Source of the DNA: Blastocystis hominis
Lineage: Eukaryota; Sar; Bigyra; Opalinata; Blastocystidae
Assembly (NCBI RefSeq): GCF_000151665.1
Contig: NW_013171838.1
Span: 757,001-821,000 of the forward strand
Direction: 5' to 3'
Length of the DNA: 64,000 nucleotides
Part shown: positions 1 through 11,719 of the stretch, one piece after another
Numbering within the stretch: position 1 is the stretch's first letter
How the letters are laid out: every line of letters starts with the position of its first letter
The notes under the pieces: generated by a model
What the model saw: only the letters and a program-made list of their open reading frames with translations
What the model was told of the DNA's origin: nothing
Databases searched by the model: none
Position numbers and translations under genes: made by a program

Positions 1-391
1 ATAGCGCAGGTTCGCCGCGCTTCCAGCACCGATACCGAACGTCTTTGTGGGAGTCTGAAGGTAACCCGACAACAAACACACTCACATTTACAGAAAGGAA
101 GATCATGTCAGACTCTTCAATTCCCTTCTCCACATCAGTGGTGAAGAAGAGGTTTTTACCACGGGTCTGCATTACAACTTCATGCAGACCAGGCTCGAAA
201 ATGGGCAGGTTATCACTGTTCCACGCCGCAATGCGATCGGCGTTTAAATCAACTACGGTCACTTTGATTTGAGGACACTTCAAAGCAATGATGGCCATTG
301 TTGGTCCACCCACGTAACCAGCACCAACACAGCAAATACTCTTGATTCTATATTCGCACACTTTACAGAAACCTTACTCTTTAACTTGCAT
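1..391 (-). CDS. UGDH: UDP-glucose 6-dehydrogenase, N-terminal part (runs off window)
   Basis: Oxidises UDP-glucose to UDP-glucuronate in the cytosol with NAD+. On the minus strand the first exon starts at ATG 391. A 30-nt GT-AG intron (377-348) leads into the Rossmann dinucleotide loop CCVGAGYVGGPT. Conserved blocks follow: VTVVDLN, AAWNSDNLPIFEPGL and GKNLFFTTD. A second intron of 31 nt (85-55) joins SVN to TPTKTFGIGAGSAANLRY, a signature of this family. The catalytic Cys and the C-terminal domain lie beyond position 1. The start was chosen because only the 30-nt intron keeps the frame; without it a TAA interrupts after five codons. The family call is firm, and no functional residue in view is missing. 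Confidence 0.93.
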
Positions 392-669
392 CTAACAAAA
401 CCAAAAAATAAAATGGAGGGTTAATAAACAGATAATTTGTTTTCTCTGTTTCTACCTTTTAGGATACGAAGTATTGACGAAATAACCGTTATTTACGTTA
501 TCTTCTCACTCTTCTGTTTTTGAATGACTGGAGGGTGGCGAGTATATGGGAGCTACTCCTAGAGAGATTGAGGGAACCCTCAGCATAATCACTTTAATTC
601 AGGTTATCCTGTTTTATCAGCGAAGCCTACTCTCTTCAATTTTCTGTCTAATTAACAGTACTGTTTGTG

Positions 670-2240
670 ATGCAGGCGGATCAAAATAACGAGTATGTCG
701 ACATGTTGATTCGGAAAGATTTTGTCCATATAACATTCATAATCAAAGAGGGACGCTACGAGTGCACATGCATACTATCCGAAAATCCGCAGATTGTGGC
801 TCAGTTTCAATTAATGCAGGGACTCGTGGATGGGGTTGCGTACATTGTGAATCTAGATTCCTGTTCGATTGTGGGCGTGCACAATTTCCGCCTAGGAGAA
901 CAGATCCCGCTGGAGTACTCCTATGAGCATTTGGATTATGCAGTCCTCGATTTAGATGATAGGGGAACCCGTTGGGAGGGATCCCTTCTACATGGCCAAC
1001 CTTTTGGATTCGGAGAGTTGTACAACACTGAGGGGCTTCGTGTGTTTTGCGGCTTTTTATTCAATGGCCAGTATTCCTGCTATGGAGCAACCTATTTCCA
1101 GGATAACGGATTATTGGAGTATCAAGGCATGTTCTATAAAGGAAAGCGATTTGGCTATGGAACGTTGCATGACCGATTTTCTACGGTCGTCTATAATGGT
1201 GAGTGGGTCGATGACATGCATCCCGTCATCTCGCTGAAGATCGAAAAGAGAGCGGCTTCAGTCGATGGACTATCTTCCACTCTACACGAACTAACGATCG
1301 AAGACAGCGTTTGCGAGGCAATGCAGAGACTTCACCTCACACTGATGAACAATCTGGAGAAACTCGTGATTGGAGACAACAGTTTCGAAATGGTCACCGA
1401 TTGTTTTTTTTCGCTGCCTTCCCTCAAAACGCTCATCATCGGGAACAATTCATTTCTAGGCCGAAGTGTATGGAACAGCATGCAATCCGTGCCATGCGTG
1501 AATGGCTCTTTTGAAGTCTCCTCATGTCCTCAACTCGAGGAACTCACGATTGGAGCCTATTCATTCCTTGGCTGTTCGAAGTTTATTTTGCATGGTGCGT
1601 GTGTGGCGTTTCACTGATACACAGATACTCCCTGTCTGCAAACTTTAACGATAGGCAGTGTCAATTATGAATCGAATAATTTCTTTTTTTGTAACACTCT
1701 CGAATTGATAGGTACTCATTCATTCGCTCGGCGATGAACCTACTAGATCTTCCTTCTCTCCAATCGATCACGTTGGGAGATGGTTCTTTTAGTCTCGCCT
1801 CGCAAATTGTATTTCAAAGTAGACGATCGCCTCTTCTCCCCTTGACTCGCAGATCTCCCATCGCTGCTTTCCATTGATTTTGGGATCTCCACCTGCTCGG
1901 GAAGCCTAAGTTTTTACCGAAAACACTCGAACCAAACGAAGGTTGTTTTTCGAAGTACACTTGCTCTCTCTTTTGTGTGATTCTCGCTAAGATCTCCCCA
2001 AACTGAAACAACTCATCTCCCACGGATGGAACAACTTTTCATTTCACAAAACTGTTGAAATCGATTGTGAGTCTTTCATTGCTTGTTGCTGAGGAGGTAG
2101 ACGTACCCAATGTGGAGCAAGTCAAATTCGTTGACTCTTTCAATAATGCGTGTGTTACTACTTCAGAAAGTATTGATGTCGTGTTGATTGAATCGACTCG
2201 TAGATTCGCTCTCTTTTGCTTCTATCATTACAGAAATTAG
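670..2240 (+). CDS. MORN-repeat and leucine-rich-repeat (BspA-like) protein
   Basis: The first exon (670-1590) holds MORN-like units (WEGSLLHGQPFGFGEL, YQGMFYKGKRFGYGTL, YNGEWVDDMHP) at about residues 100-180. Repeats of the form LEKLVIGDNSF and LEELTIGAYSF follow, typical of BspA/treponemal-type leucine-rich repeats. Four or five short introns (for example 1591-1620, 30 nt, then about 34-37 nt each) are needed to continue the repeats (LPSLQSITLGDGSF, LPKLKQL, VPNVEQVKF) to TAG at 2240. A TGTTTGTT motif follows at 2256. No signal peptide or membrane segment is seen. MORN and LRR units are both protein- or lipid-binding scaffolds, so the cellular role cannot be inferred. The downstream exon boundaries are approximate. 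Confidence 0.7.
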
Positions 2241-2255
2241 CCAAGCGAATTCACT

Positions 2256-2263
2256 TGTTTGTT
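2256..2263 (+). terminator. TGTTTGTT 3'-end motif after the MORN/LRR gene
   Basis: An exact TGTTTGTT lies 15 nt after the TAG at 2238-2240. In Blastocystis this octamer is the reported 3'-end processing signal. Its repeated placement after stops in this window supports that use. Confidence 0.6.
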
Positions 2264-2336
2264 GCAACTCATTTTCTTGCTCTTTTTTTGTTCCTTTTTA
2301 TTCGACTCTTGAGAGTGTTGAGAGTGTTTGTTTAGC

Positions 2337-3783
<1,447 letters not shown>

Positions 3784-3929
3784 GGAGGAAAGGAAGGGAT
3801 TTGATGTGAATCGGATGGATAGCAAATGGTTTGTTGAACAAACAACGCGTGGAATCAATGAATGAGAATCTCATTGCTTTCACCTTTTCTTCAAGACTTG
3901 TTTTTATTCCAACTTCCACAACCTCTTCC

Positions 3930-5272
3930 TCAAATCAACTCTGCGATTTTGTCTCTCAAATAGGTACTGCTGAAGTACTCGATCCCGTGGCAATACACGC
4001 TTTCCAACTCTACTTTCACTTGCTTCTCTTCCATCCCTCGCAGCTCCGATCGAAACACTTCATTCCCCTTCACAAACGGATGTCTGAATCTCACTCCCCT
4101 GCCTTTCGCTCACTCTATCAAGCTTTTCACCTTCGCTTCATCCAGTTTGCTGAATGGCTGCTTTGACACTTCCGGGATCTGCAAGCTTTCGATGTCTGCA
4201 GCATGCAATCCAACCCATTGCATCGACACACAGTAACGATAAGACTAGTCTTCAATGTTGCTTTTTCGTCTACTTCCAATCCTGAATTCAATGATCCAAG
4301 AATGTAAGTCATCAGTAACGCAGCGCCGAACGGATTCCAATCGCAGATTCCGAAGATTGGGAGTTGGAGTTGTGTCTATATCAAACAAACGAGAGAAGAA
4401 AACAGCGAGGAAGTGCGTGAACGCGCGTGTGGCAATGTCTGGAAAGCCTCGGCCTGTGATTATCACACAGGGAAGAATATCGAAGAACTGCGTGTGAGAA
4501 AAGTTACAAAAAAACAAGCATAAAACATACTCGATCTTCGTATAATCGCTTGAAAATACCGTCCTATGGATGTGCGATTGACCTCAACTCTACCTTCTCT
4601 ACGACTAGAATGAACTGCGCGTCTGATTTCACTTCCAGGGAGTTGATCATGTCGTAGGTGATGCTGTGCGGCTTCTCCATGGTCATATCGTACCACACTC
4701 CTTCCTCTTTTGGATAGTAAAACAATCTACTCTTCAAAGACGACCCTAGCTTCAACCTTCCTGTCACATATCCTTTGGAAGTGGCTGAGATCCCTAAAGC
4801 ATCGCGAGGAACGCGCAGCAGAGCGATGCAGTCCTGAATCGAGTCATCGCACTCTCGCTGTGCGGAAAAGATCTGCAGAATGAGATAAACACGGAATCGA
4901 GACATCTGTATTCATGTAATAAAGTTCTCTTTGGTTGACCGTCTTTTTCTCTCTCCCCAATGCATAGCATATTTGCAGAATTTTCACTAATCCTTGAAAT
5001 CGCTTGCCATCCGATAAGCGTCTTTTCACTGTTCCCAGACGCAGTCTCAACTGTTGCTCACGTTTGCAAAACACTGCGTTCTTGTTCGATCGAGCTACCA
5101 CGGACAGGGACGGCTCTTCTTGCTGTGAAATCTGCTTTAACAACGACAGCACAGTTTGCTCGATCAGCTTCAGAACATCTTCAGGAGTGGCATCAAAAAA
5201 CGTCTGGATCAATTCCCTATCCTCTGTGCTGTCAATAAACTCCATTTTGCCTGTAGCTGGTTTTCCCTCCAT
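3930..5272 (-). CDS. SPO11: SPO11 / topoisomerase VI subunit A-like meiotic DNA transesterase
   Basis: Cleaves DNA through a tyrosine-phosphodiester link to start meiotic recombination. The winged-helix domain has RELYYMNT, carrying the catalytic tyrosine, and a 31-nt intron follows. Next come FSAQRECDDSIQDCIALLRVPRDALG and STSKGYVTGRL. The Toprim fold follows with VVEKDGIFKRL (its glutamate), CVIITGRGFPDIATRAF and CDWNPFGAAL (the acidic DxN motif), then the C-terminal MQWVGLHAADIESLQIPE. At least five introns of 28-43 nt are required. The start ATG 5272 was chosen because the upstream gene appears to end at 5295. The stop is TGA 3930-3932. The length, about 350 residues, suits the family. 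Its presence implies meiotic capacity, though function is not shown. Confidence 0.88.
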
Positions 5273-5282
5273 CTCTCTTCGC

Positions 5283-5290
5283 AACAAACA
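5283..5290 (-). terminator. TGTTTGTT motif that would define the 3' end of the coiled-coil gene
   Basis: The minus strand reads TGTTTGTT at 5290-5283. Four nucleotides upstream the frame ends in a lone T, so cleavage there plus poly(A) gives TAA. The motif is only about 11 nt upstream of the SPO11 start. Confidence 0.55.
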
Positions 5291-5294
5291 GTCC

Positions 5295-6183
5295 AAAAGA
5301 AATCGTCTATTACGAACAAATCGGCCTTATCCTTTTGTTCTCGAACAACATTTTGAAACAATTCCAAACCAGGTTTATCCATGTGTGCGATCTTCTCCGT
5401 TCCGCTCTCCAAACCAGTGGCTCTGCTTCGCTTTCTCCTCTGCATGTGCGGAACCGTCGAAAGCGAAGGCAAGCAAGGTACATCATTTTCCTTCTTGAGT
5501 TCGATCGAATTGATGGCATCGATTATCCGCTCTTCCAATTTCTCGTTCTCTTCTCGCACCACGCGTCGCATAGACGAGGGAAGCTTCTTCTGGTTGGTTT
5601 CATCTCTGCGAACAATCGACAATACGTTTTTTGTTTCTTTTTGAAGGGTTTGAACTGCAATTCAGGAAAAGGCTTGTGAGGATACTTTGTGTAGAGAGGG
5701 ATTCGATCCCTAGTGTGAAGGATTCCGTCATGGATTGAAGCTGTGACTGAAGTGCTTTGAGGGATTGGAGGGTGTCTTCCGAATGTGCTTGCTTTGACTC
5801 CTCGGATTGCTTCACTATCTCGTAGACCTCTAGAAACTATCCAAAATTCAAATGAGGGTACTGCCGAGCATCTTCAACACAGCTTGTACTTCGAGGGGAT
5901 TTGAACCCGCTATTTCAAAACCATAGCAAATCCATACCTCTGTGGTAGGCCGATACAGTTTCTTCTTGTGTTGGTTGGCTGCAGGAAAAGAGCTCATAGC
6001 TGCAATACTGGGGAATCGTTGCAGTAGATGAATTCTACGATATGTAAATGATCAGATCACGTACAGAATCCCTACAGTGAACCAGCATCAATTCTCCTAC
6101 CTTTGTTGCGAGTACGGAATCCCTTTTCCGTGGACCTCAAAATTAAGGATATCGTTTAGCGATAGTTTCTGCGCGCGATTCAT
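5295..6183 (-). CDS. Unrecognised coiled-coil protein, stop probably made by polyadenylation
   Basis: The predicted start is ATG 6183 (MNRAQKLSLNDILNF). After about 66 nt of intron the frame continues RIHLLQRFPSIAAM and KKKLYRPTTE. A longer intron leads to FLEVYEIVKQSEESKQAHSE. Heptad-rich segments follow (LQSLKALQSQLQSM, and IQTLQKETKNVL after a 31-nt intron), then VVREENEKLEERIIDAI and a basic stretch MQRRKRSR. The reading ends at ADLFVIDDFF, with no stop codon before TGTTTGTT. If read through, the frame would run about 80 nt into SPO11. I do not recognise a family; a coiled-coil scaffold is all that can be said. The N-terminal exons are less certain than the C-terminal part. Confidence 0.6.
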
Positions 6184-6479
6184 TCTTGACACTCTCTCAT
6201 TGTTGTGAAACAAGGAGGGAAAGTTTGATTGGCGCACCAGTTTTCCCTCCTTCTTGGTTGTTTATTGCACATCCAAATCACACAGATTCCAGAAGTAATA
6301 TGCAACTATTGTAGAATCTAGTTTATACAAGCTGCTAGAACTATTTGTAATGCGATACTGTTCATTTTGAGTGATTTTCACAGAATCGAATTGAATTGAA
6401 CTAGACATCCACCCATTCTGCCGTCTGTACAGTACATCTCCTCCTATCCACACAGCAAAAAGACCTCTTCAATACAACA

Positions 6480-6499
6480 AACAAACAAACAAACAAACA
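6480..6499 (-). terminator. Four overlapping TGTTTGTT motifs downstream of the phosphoacetylglucosamine mutase gene
   Basis: A (TTTG)n tract on the minus strand gives overlapping TGTTTGTT octamers, the nearest about 27 nt after the TAA at 6526-6528. It fits the 3'-end signal seen after other genes here. Confidence 0.5.
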
Positions 6500-6525
6500 A
6501 CCATTATTAACCAGAAAACTTCTTC

Positions 6526-8282
6526 TTACGGTCTCTCACCAACTCCCTTGGCATAGTCGTACACAATCCGCTTCACCTCAAGAGACAGCTTTTCGACCTG
6601 CTCCATCGTCTCGGCCTCTGCATACACACGCACCACATTCTCCGTTCCAGAAGGGCGCACAAAGCTTCTTCCCTTCGGAATCGTTTCCACGATCTTGTCA
6701 ATCGCAGGCTGAATCTCCACGGGCTCCACACATCGGGTCTCGTCCTCATTGCACTTAATCACCGTGCGGTCCTCCACCTTCAACACCTGGTTCGTGCTAC
6801 CGTCAAAATATATTCCTCGTCTCCTACAAAGGCAGATTCACGTACAGCTGGCTGAACTGCTCCATCGAGATGTCCATCGTGATCATCACCGCCTCCAGGA
6901 ACAGCGCGTCGCTCAGCGCGTCGCCGACCGCCTGGTTCACCAGCACCGAGGCCCAGATCAGTCGGTGCCGCGCGTCCTTCTGCTTCTGCTACGCGTCAGT
7001 TCCCCTCCTTTCTCTCACCGTCAGCTCCGCCTCGTCCAATCCGCGCAGTCTCGCAATGAACGCCGGCTTAAACAGCACCGTGCCGTGGCCATTGGCCTCG
7101 AAGTACATGCCCACGTCGAACTTCTCCGCCAGCGGGTGCAGATGCTTCACGCCCGTCTTCGCCAGCACCACTTCGATTCCGTGCTCGCGCATGTAATCGT
7201 TCGACGCGCCGTTCGCGTACGCAGTCTTCACGACGCCCATCGACACGCCCTCCAACGCGAGGTCGTCGAGCTGCTTCCGCACCCACAGCGCGGCCAGCGC
7301 CATCTCCTTATCGCCGTCCATAATCTCCAGACTCCGATCGCTCGGGTTGACGCGCCAATACAGAAGACGGTCCGCATCGCCGTCCAGCGAGCAGAACCGC
7401 TTCCCCACGGCCGTTTCCGCGGTGAAGCCGGACGGAATGGCCTTCTGCGTGTACAGATAGTTGGCTCCGGCGAGGTGATTCAGATTCTCGCGCGCCGTGT
7501 TGAAGCCCACCAGCTTTAAGTAGCCGTTCACTGCTTGCTGCAGACGGTCCACCACCAGCTGACCCGCGCCGTTGGCGCAGTCCACGTAGAGCTCATCGCG
7601 AGTCAGCGCGATGGCCTCGAAGCCGCGGATCGTTTCCGCGAAGGCCGTGCCCAACATGCGGTAATAGCCCTCGATGTCCTTGTATTCGCTCTTCTTGTCG
7701 TTGAATTGGCGAACCACGTGGTGCAGAATAGGAGTCGTCACCTCGTTCAGATTCACAATGTTCGCACACATAATCTCGGCGGACTTGATCGCCAAGTCCA
7801 ACAGATACTCTCCGCTCTTACGCGTATCACGACCGCAGATCACGATAGCAGGACTGTCCAGATCGATCTGCTTCTCCGCAATAAAGGCATCGAGCAGCTC
7901 AAACGCAGCGTCGGTACCAGCATTCGTTAGATCCGTGGCGAACTAAAGAGAAGCGAAAAGACACAGCAAACCTTCTCCCAATCCATAGACATCATACCTC
8001 CATCAGGATCCACGATTTTAATACCGTTATCCGCTTCCGGGTTGTGAGAAGCCGTTACCATCAGTCCAATGGCCTAGAATAACAAGCTACTCTAACACAC
8101 ACCTTTTTCAAGTACTTGCTGCGCAACGTACCAATAATTCCAACACGGATGAACACGGAGGGCAGCAATTCGTAATTCATACGGAAACCAGCAGTACCAT
8201 AGAGGAACTTGCAGTCAGGCTTGGGGATACTGTTAACAAAGTTGTAGATTTCAGGGTATCTGGTACAGAACGATGTATTCAT
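6526..8282 (-). CDS. PGM3: Phosphoacetylglucosamine mutase
   Basis: Interconverts GlcNAc-6-P and GlcNAc-1-P, the step before UDP-GlcNAc formation. From ATG 8282 the protein has FLYGTAGFR, then after a 29-nt intron the phosphoserine loop TASHNP. The metal-binding loop [12 protein letters not shown] sits mid-protein, and the sugar-phosphate loop [18 protein letters not shown] is near the C-terminus. The TASHNP loop and the FxRPSGTE(D/N)VVRVYAEA block point to the PGM3/AGM1 subgroup rather than PGM1 or PMM. Introns of 28-31 nt include one (about 6790-6820) that joins NLPF to [10 protein letters not shown]. The stop is TAA 6526-6528. Its product is the substrate of the UDP-HexNAc pyrophosphorylase at 38.3-40.1 kb. 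Confidence 0.92.
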
Positions 8283-8502
8283 GACAAAAATAACTATTAT
8301 TTGCATAACTGGGGGCAACTGCCTTCCTTCGACAGATTGGGAGCAGAACCGCGGTGACTCGGAAATTGAAAGTTAATGAGATGCAGTCATTGACAGAAGG
8401 GTTGAGCCGTAATATTCCACCTTAGTATCTATGCAATGATACGCAGCATTGGTATTCTACCTCTCTCAGAGCAACCTTCCGAATTCCTTTCTCTGTCTTT
8501 CA

Positions 8503-8510
8503 AACAAACA
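8503..8510 (-). terminator. TGTTTGTT 3'-end motif of the CoA-transferase gene
   Basis: Exact TGTTTGTT on the minus strand, 23 nt past the TAA at 8534-8536. Confidence 0.55.
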
Positions 8511-8533
8511 ACCCAAACAACAAGCCATCCGCA

Positions 8534-10106
8534 TTACAACCGAAGTCCGAGCTGCTCCCGCGCGGTCTTCTCCAAACTCTCTCTGTGCTTGGGATGCGCA
8601 ATATCGATCAGCGCTCTCGCTCTCTCTCTGAGCGACTTTCCGTACAAGTCCGCAATTCCGTACTCCGTGACCACAAACCGCACATGCGCTCGCGTTGTGA
8701 CCACACCGGCTCCCTGCTTCAAGAAGCCCACGATCTTGCTCTCTCCCTTCTTCGTCGTCGACGGCATCGCGATGATCGGCTTTCCGCCCTTCGATCTCGA
8801 CGCTCCATAAATGAAATCGACCTGTCCGCCGAAGCCCGAGAAGATCCGCGGGCCGATCGAATCGCTCACGATCTGTCCGGTCAGATCGATCTCGATCGCC
8901 GAGTTGATCGCCACCATCTTGGGCATCTGCGCGATCACGAAGGGATCGTTCGTGAATCCCACGTCGCGGATCTGAATCGACGGGTTGTTGTGCACGAACT
9001 TGTACGTCTTCTCCGTGCCCATCACGAAGCACGTCGTCGAGCATCCGCGATCCAGCGGCTTCTGCGCTTCACCCTTCGCCCGATCGGCCTACGAACTCGT
9101 TGGTGATCGCGCCGGACTGGATGAGGTCGATCATTCCGTCCGAGAACATCTCGCTGTGCACGCCCAGCCCTTTGTGTCCCTTCAGATTCGCCATCACCGA
9201 GTCGGGGATCACGCCGATGCCCGCCTGCAGCGTCGATCCGTCCTCCACCAAGTTGTCAGCGATCAGTTTGCCGATCCGCATCTGCACTTCGTCCTGCTCT
9301 ACCCATCAGCACACCGCGCCGTTTCCACCCGGAAGCACGTATTTCGGGATCGGACGGTCCACGTACACCACCTTGTCTAAGTGGCTCATGTGGATCAGGC
9401 TGTCGCCATAGCAGCGAGGCATCTGCGAGTTGATTTCCGCCACCACCACGTCCGCGCACTCCGCCGCCGCGCGCGTGCAGTCGATGCTCGCTCCCAGCGT
9501 GCAGAAACCGTGCTCGTCTACATTGGCATTGAATGGCTGGGGTACCGGGAGGGGACAGCTGAAGAAGACACACATTGAGATGATAGCGTCCGCTGCGGAG
9601 GAACTCGGGGACTTCTCCGAAGAAGATAGGAACGTAGTCGTTCTGACCGCGGTTGACGGCCTTTCGCGTGTTTCCACCCACAAACAGGTTGCGAGTGTTG
9701 AAAATACCGTCAAACTCTATACGCTCATAAAAGGAAATTAGAAATACCCGGATTGGTGTACGGAGCTTCTCCTAAGGTCAGCATATGGGTCATCTCCACA
9801 TTCTTAAGATTGCGAGCAGCCGCCGTCTGTCAATTTCACTCCAGAAAGAATCCCCCTTACCTTACAAACAGAATTTAACAAACCAAGAGGCGAACAGGGA
9901 CCAATATGAACCCACACCTATCCTCACACTCAAATTTAACGGATTACGTGATCTCCACTCTTGATAGACTCCACCACTTCTTCAGAACTGCAAACCTTAG
10001 GCATCTTGTTAGGAACTGTTGCAGTCAGTTCACGGATTTTGCCATAGGATCTTGAGGAAATGCGGGTCGAGATTCGTTTAGCAGCAAGTCTGGAAAATGA
10101 GAGCAT
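8534..10106 (-). CDS. Acetate:succinate CoA-transferase (acetyl-CoA hydrolase family), organelle-targeted
   Basis: Transfers CoA from acetyl-CoA to succinate, releasing acetate. With succinyl-CoA synthetase this yields ATP in anaerobic mitochondrion-related organelles. The N-terminus MLSFSRLAAKRISTRISSRS is Arg/Ser-rich without acidic residues, a typical mitochondrial presequence. Family blocks follow: HIGPCSPLGLLNSVC, DGIFNTRNLFVGGNTRKAVN, DEHGFCTLGASIDC, STLQAGIGVIPDSVMANL, GLGVHSEMFSDGMIDL (with the expected catalytic Glu), FGGQVDFIYGA and VRFVVTEYGIADL. Seven introns of 28-34 nt, several of 30-31, keep the frame. The stop is TAA 8534-8536. I judge it subfamily 1C-like; separating it from a plain acetyl-CoA hydrolase needs phylogeny or assay. 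Confidence 0.88.
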
Positions 10107-10157
10107 AGGGGTGAATGACTCACAACCCAAAAATTCCACGTTTCTCCGATGTGTGAA

Positions 10158-10165
10158 AACAAACA
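10158..10165 (-). terminator. TGTTTGTT motif defining the syntaxin-5 3' end
   Basis: Exact TGTTTGTT on the minus strand four nucleotides past the last in-frame T of the syntaxin gene. Without cleavage there the frame would run on into the neighbouring leader region. Confidence 0.6.
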
Positions 10166-10169
10166 ATCC

Positions 10170-11252
10170 AAGCTAAGAATAGAAGGAAGAAAATAATGAA
10201 GAAGATTAAAACAGCAAAGAGCTTCATGATAAGACTGCGATTGCTGAACCTGCGCATCAGTCCAATCCTTTTCCGCCTCCTACACGCTCTGCCCATATTT
10301 CACGATTTCCTGATATCCCATGTTTACATTCACCTCGGCAGCGTCCAGATTATCATCGAGACGATCCACCATCTCTCCCTGCTCCGTAATCATCGTCGAC
10401 AATCGCTCGAAAATGTTCCCCTTCCGTTCAGACGCTTCCTCTCCCCTACCAGTTCCGTCATATGTGCCTCTATGTCCTGAACAGCCTGTGCTCGCTCGTG
10501 TAGATAGTCGTTCGCGATCACATCGCTCGTTTGGATTGAGAACGAGGGAGTTTCCTTCTTCCTGTTAGCTTCCCATCCCACTCCTACCTGTGGCGTTGAA
10601 GAAAGCAACGGCTGTTTCTCGTCGCCTTGATCCACGGGCGTTGTCTGCTGCTCATAAACAGGCTGCGAGGCATACATTGCGAGACTTGTAGACGATGGGC
10701 TTGCCCAGCATATCGGGCGCTGAACCACCGAAGCGCTGGCGTCGTTTATCCGTTTCTTGGAGATTCTCATGACGAACCTCCAGAACTTTCCGGAAATCTT
10801 TCGTCGTTCCCATGAGCTCTTCTTTTAGCACTTCCACAACTCCCTGATCGTATTCTCGGCTCTGTGAAGAGGAATACTTTTGCATTTGCACGAATTTCTA
10901 CATGGAAAATATCTAGATAAATAAGTACTTCCAATTCTTCCAGTTCCAGGTTAATACTGGTAATGTCAGACTTGATAGAGCCAGTAAGCTGGTTAATTTC
11001 TGTGGATTTATCATCGAACAAACTTTTCTTTCTAACAACTACAAATTCAACAGAATTAGGAAACGAACGATCTGTGAGTCTTTGCAACTTGAGTGTCGTT
11101 TTACTCACACGGTTTGACAGAGATGCAGTGACTTTCGAAAAATTAGACACGGAAAAGTTCGGAGGAGGAAGATTGACTCTTGGCTGAACGGCACTTCCCA
11201 TATGAACATTGGATGCTAATCTAAATTCTTCTGTTCTATCAATATACGCCAT
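10170..11252 (-). CDS. STX5: Syntaxin-5/Sed5-type Qa-SNARE, stop completed by poly(A)
   Basis: Qa-SNARE of ER-Golgi and intra-Golgi fusion. It starts MAYIDRTEEFRLASN, close to the Sed5 N-peptide (DRTxEF) that binds the SM protein Sly1. An Habc-like helical region follows (LKLQRLTDRS, KFVQMQKYSSSQSREYDQ). The SNARE motif is NDYLHERAQAVQDIEAHM, then after a 29-nt intron FERLSTMITEQGEMVDRLDD, with the zero-layer Gln. The tail is SNRSLIMKLFAVLIFFIIFF plus LLFLA, a single C-terminal anchor. Introns are 29-34 nt. There is no genomic stop: after GCT comes T, then GGAT and TGTTTGTT, so polyadenylation would create TAA or TGA. It partners functionally with GOS28 at 37.4 kb. Confidence 0.9.
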
Positions 11253-11391
11253 CGATCCCAGGAGTTTCAGAAAATGAAAATGAAAATGAACTGAATCTCT
11301 TCAGGGGCTTAATAGAATCAAGAAATGGTTTAGGATAGGAACATGAATAATGTGAATTGGTTACGCAAAAAACACTTCAAGTTTCGGGTTG

Positions 11392-11685
11392 ATGGAAGAT
11401 TCGGAAAATTCGAATGTCCTTCTTGAAGATAGTCAAGATGAAATAAAAGAAACGGAGGAAACTGTCAAGAAGAAGAATGAAGCAGAACAAGAAGAATGTG
11501 ATAGTGATAGCAGCGAAGACTCGATTATGAAATTCCGAAACGAGCAAGAAATGAAGAAAAAGGAAGATGCACTCCCCATTCGAGTCCTCGAGACTCCATC
11601 AAAGACCCGAATATCCTTTGAGTTAAATGGAATGAAAGTAACATTGCGCAAACGTCCTTCCCATAAAAGAAGGGCTAAAACATGA
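11392..11685 (+). CDS. Small acidic hypothetical protein (97 aa)
   Basis: A single-exon frame from ATG 11392 to TGA 11683-11685. The N-terminal half is very acidic (EDSQDEIKETEETVKKKNEA, ECDSDSSEDS). The C-terminal part is less charged and ends in a basic tail (KVTLRKRPSHKRRAKT) that could act as a nuclear localisation signal. No domain is recognised. Its 3' end converges with the Ser-rich gene 35 bp away. It may be a small nuclear or ribosome-biogenesis factor, but that is a guess from composition only. Confidence 0.5.
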   Translation: MEDSENSNVLLEDSQDEIKETEETVKKKNEAEQEECDSDSSEDSIMKFRNEQEMKKKEDALPIRVLETPSKTRISFELNGMKVTLRKRPSHKRRAKT

Positions 11686-11719
11686 GTTGTTTATTATCAC
11701 AAAGAAGAAAAGAGTATAG

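Noticed and set aside
5880-5935. tRNA-like T-arm (GGTTCAAATCCCC) on the minus strand inside an intron of the coiled-coil gene
   Set aside because: The T-stem pairs imperfectly, and no matching acceptor strand, D-arm or anticodon stem was found at the right spacing. Treated as a chance B-box-like sequence.
6749-9380. Long plus-strand frames antisense to the mutase and CoA-transferase genes
   Set aside because: They are GC-rich shadows of conserved minus-strand exons, rich in Arg/His and with no family features.
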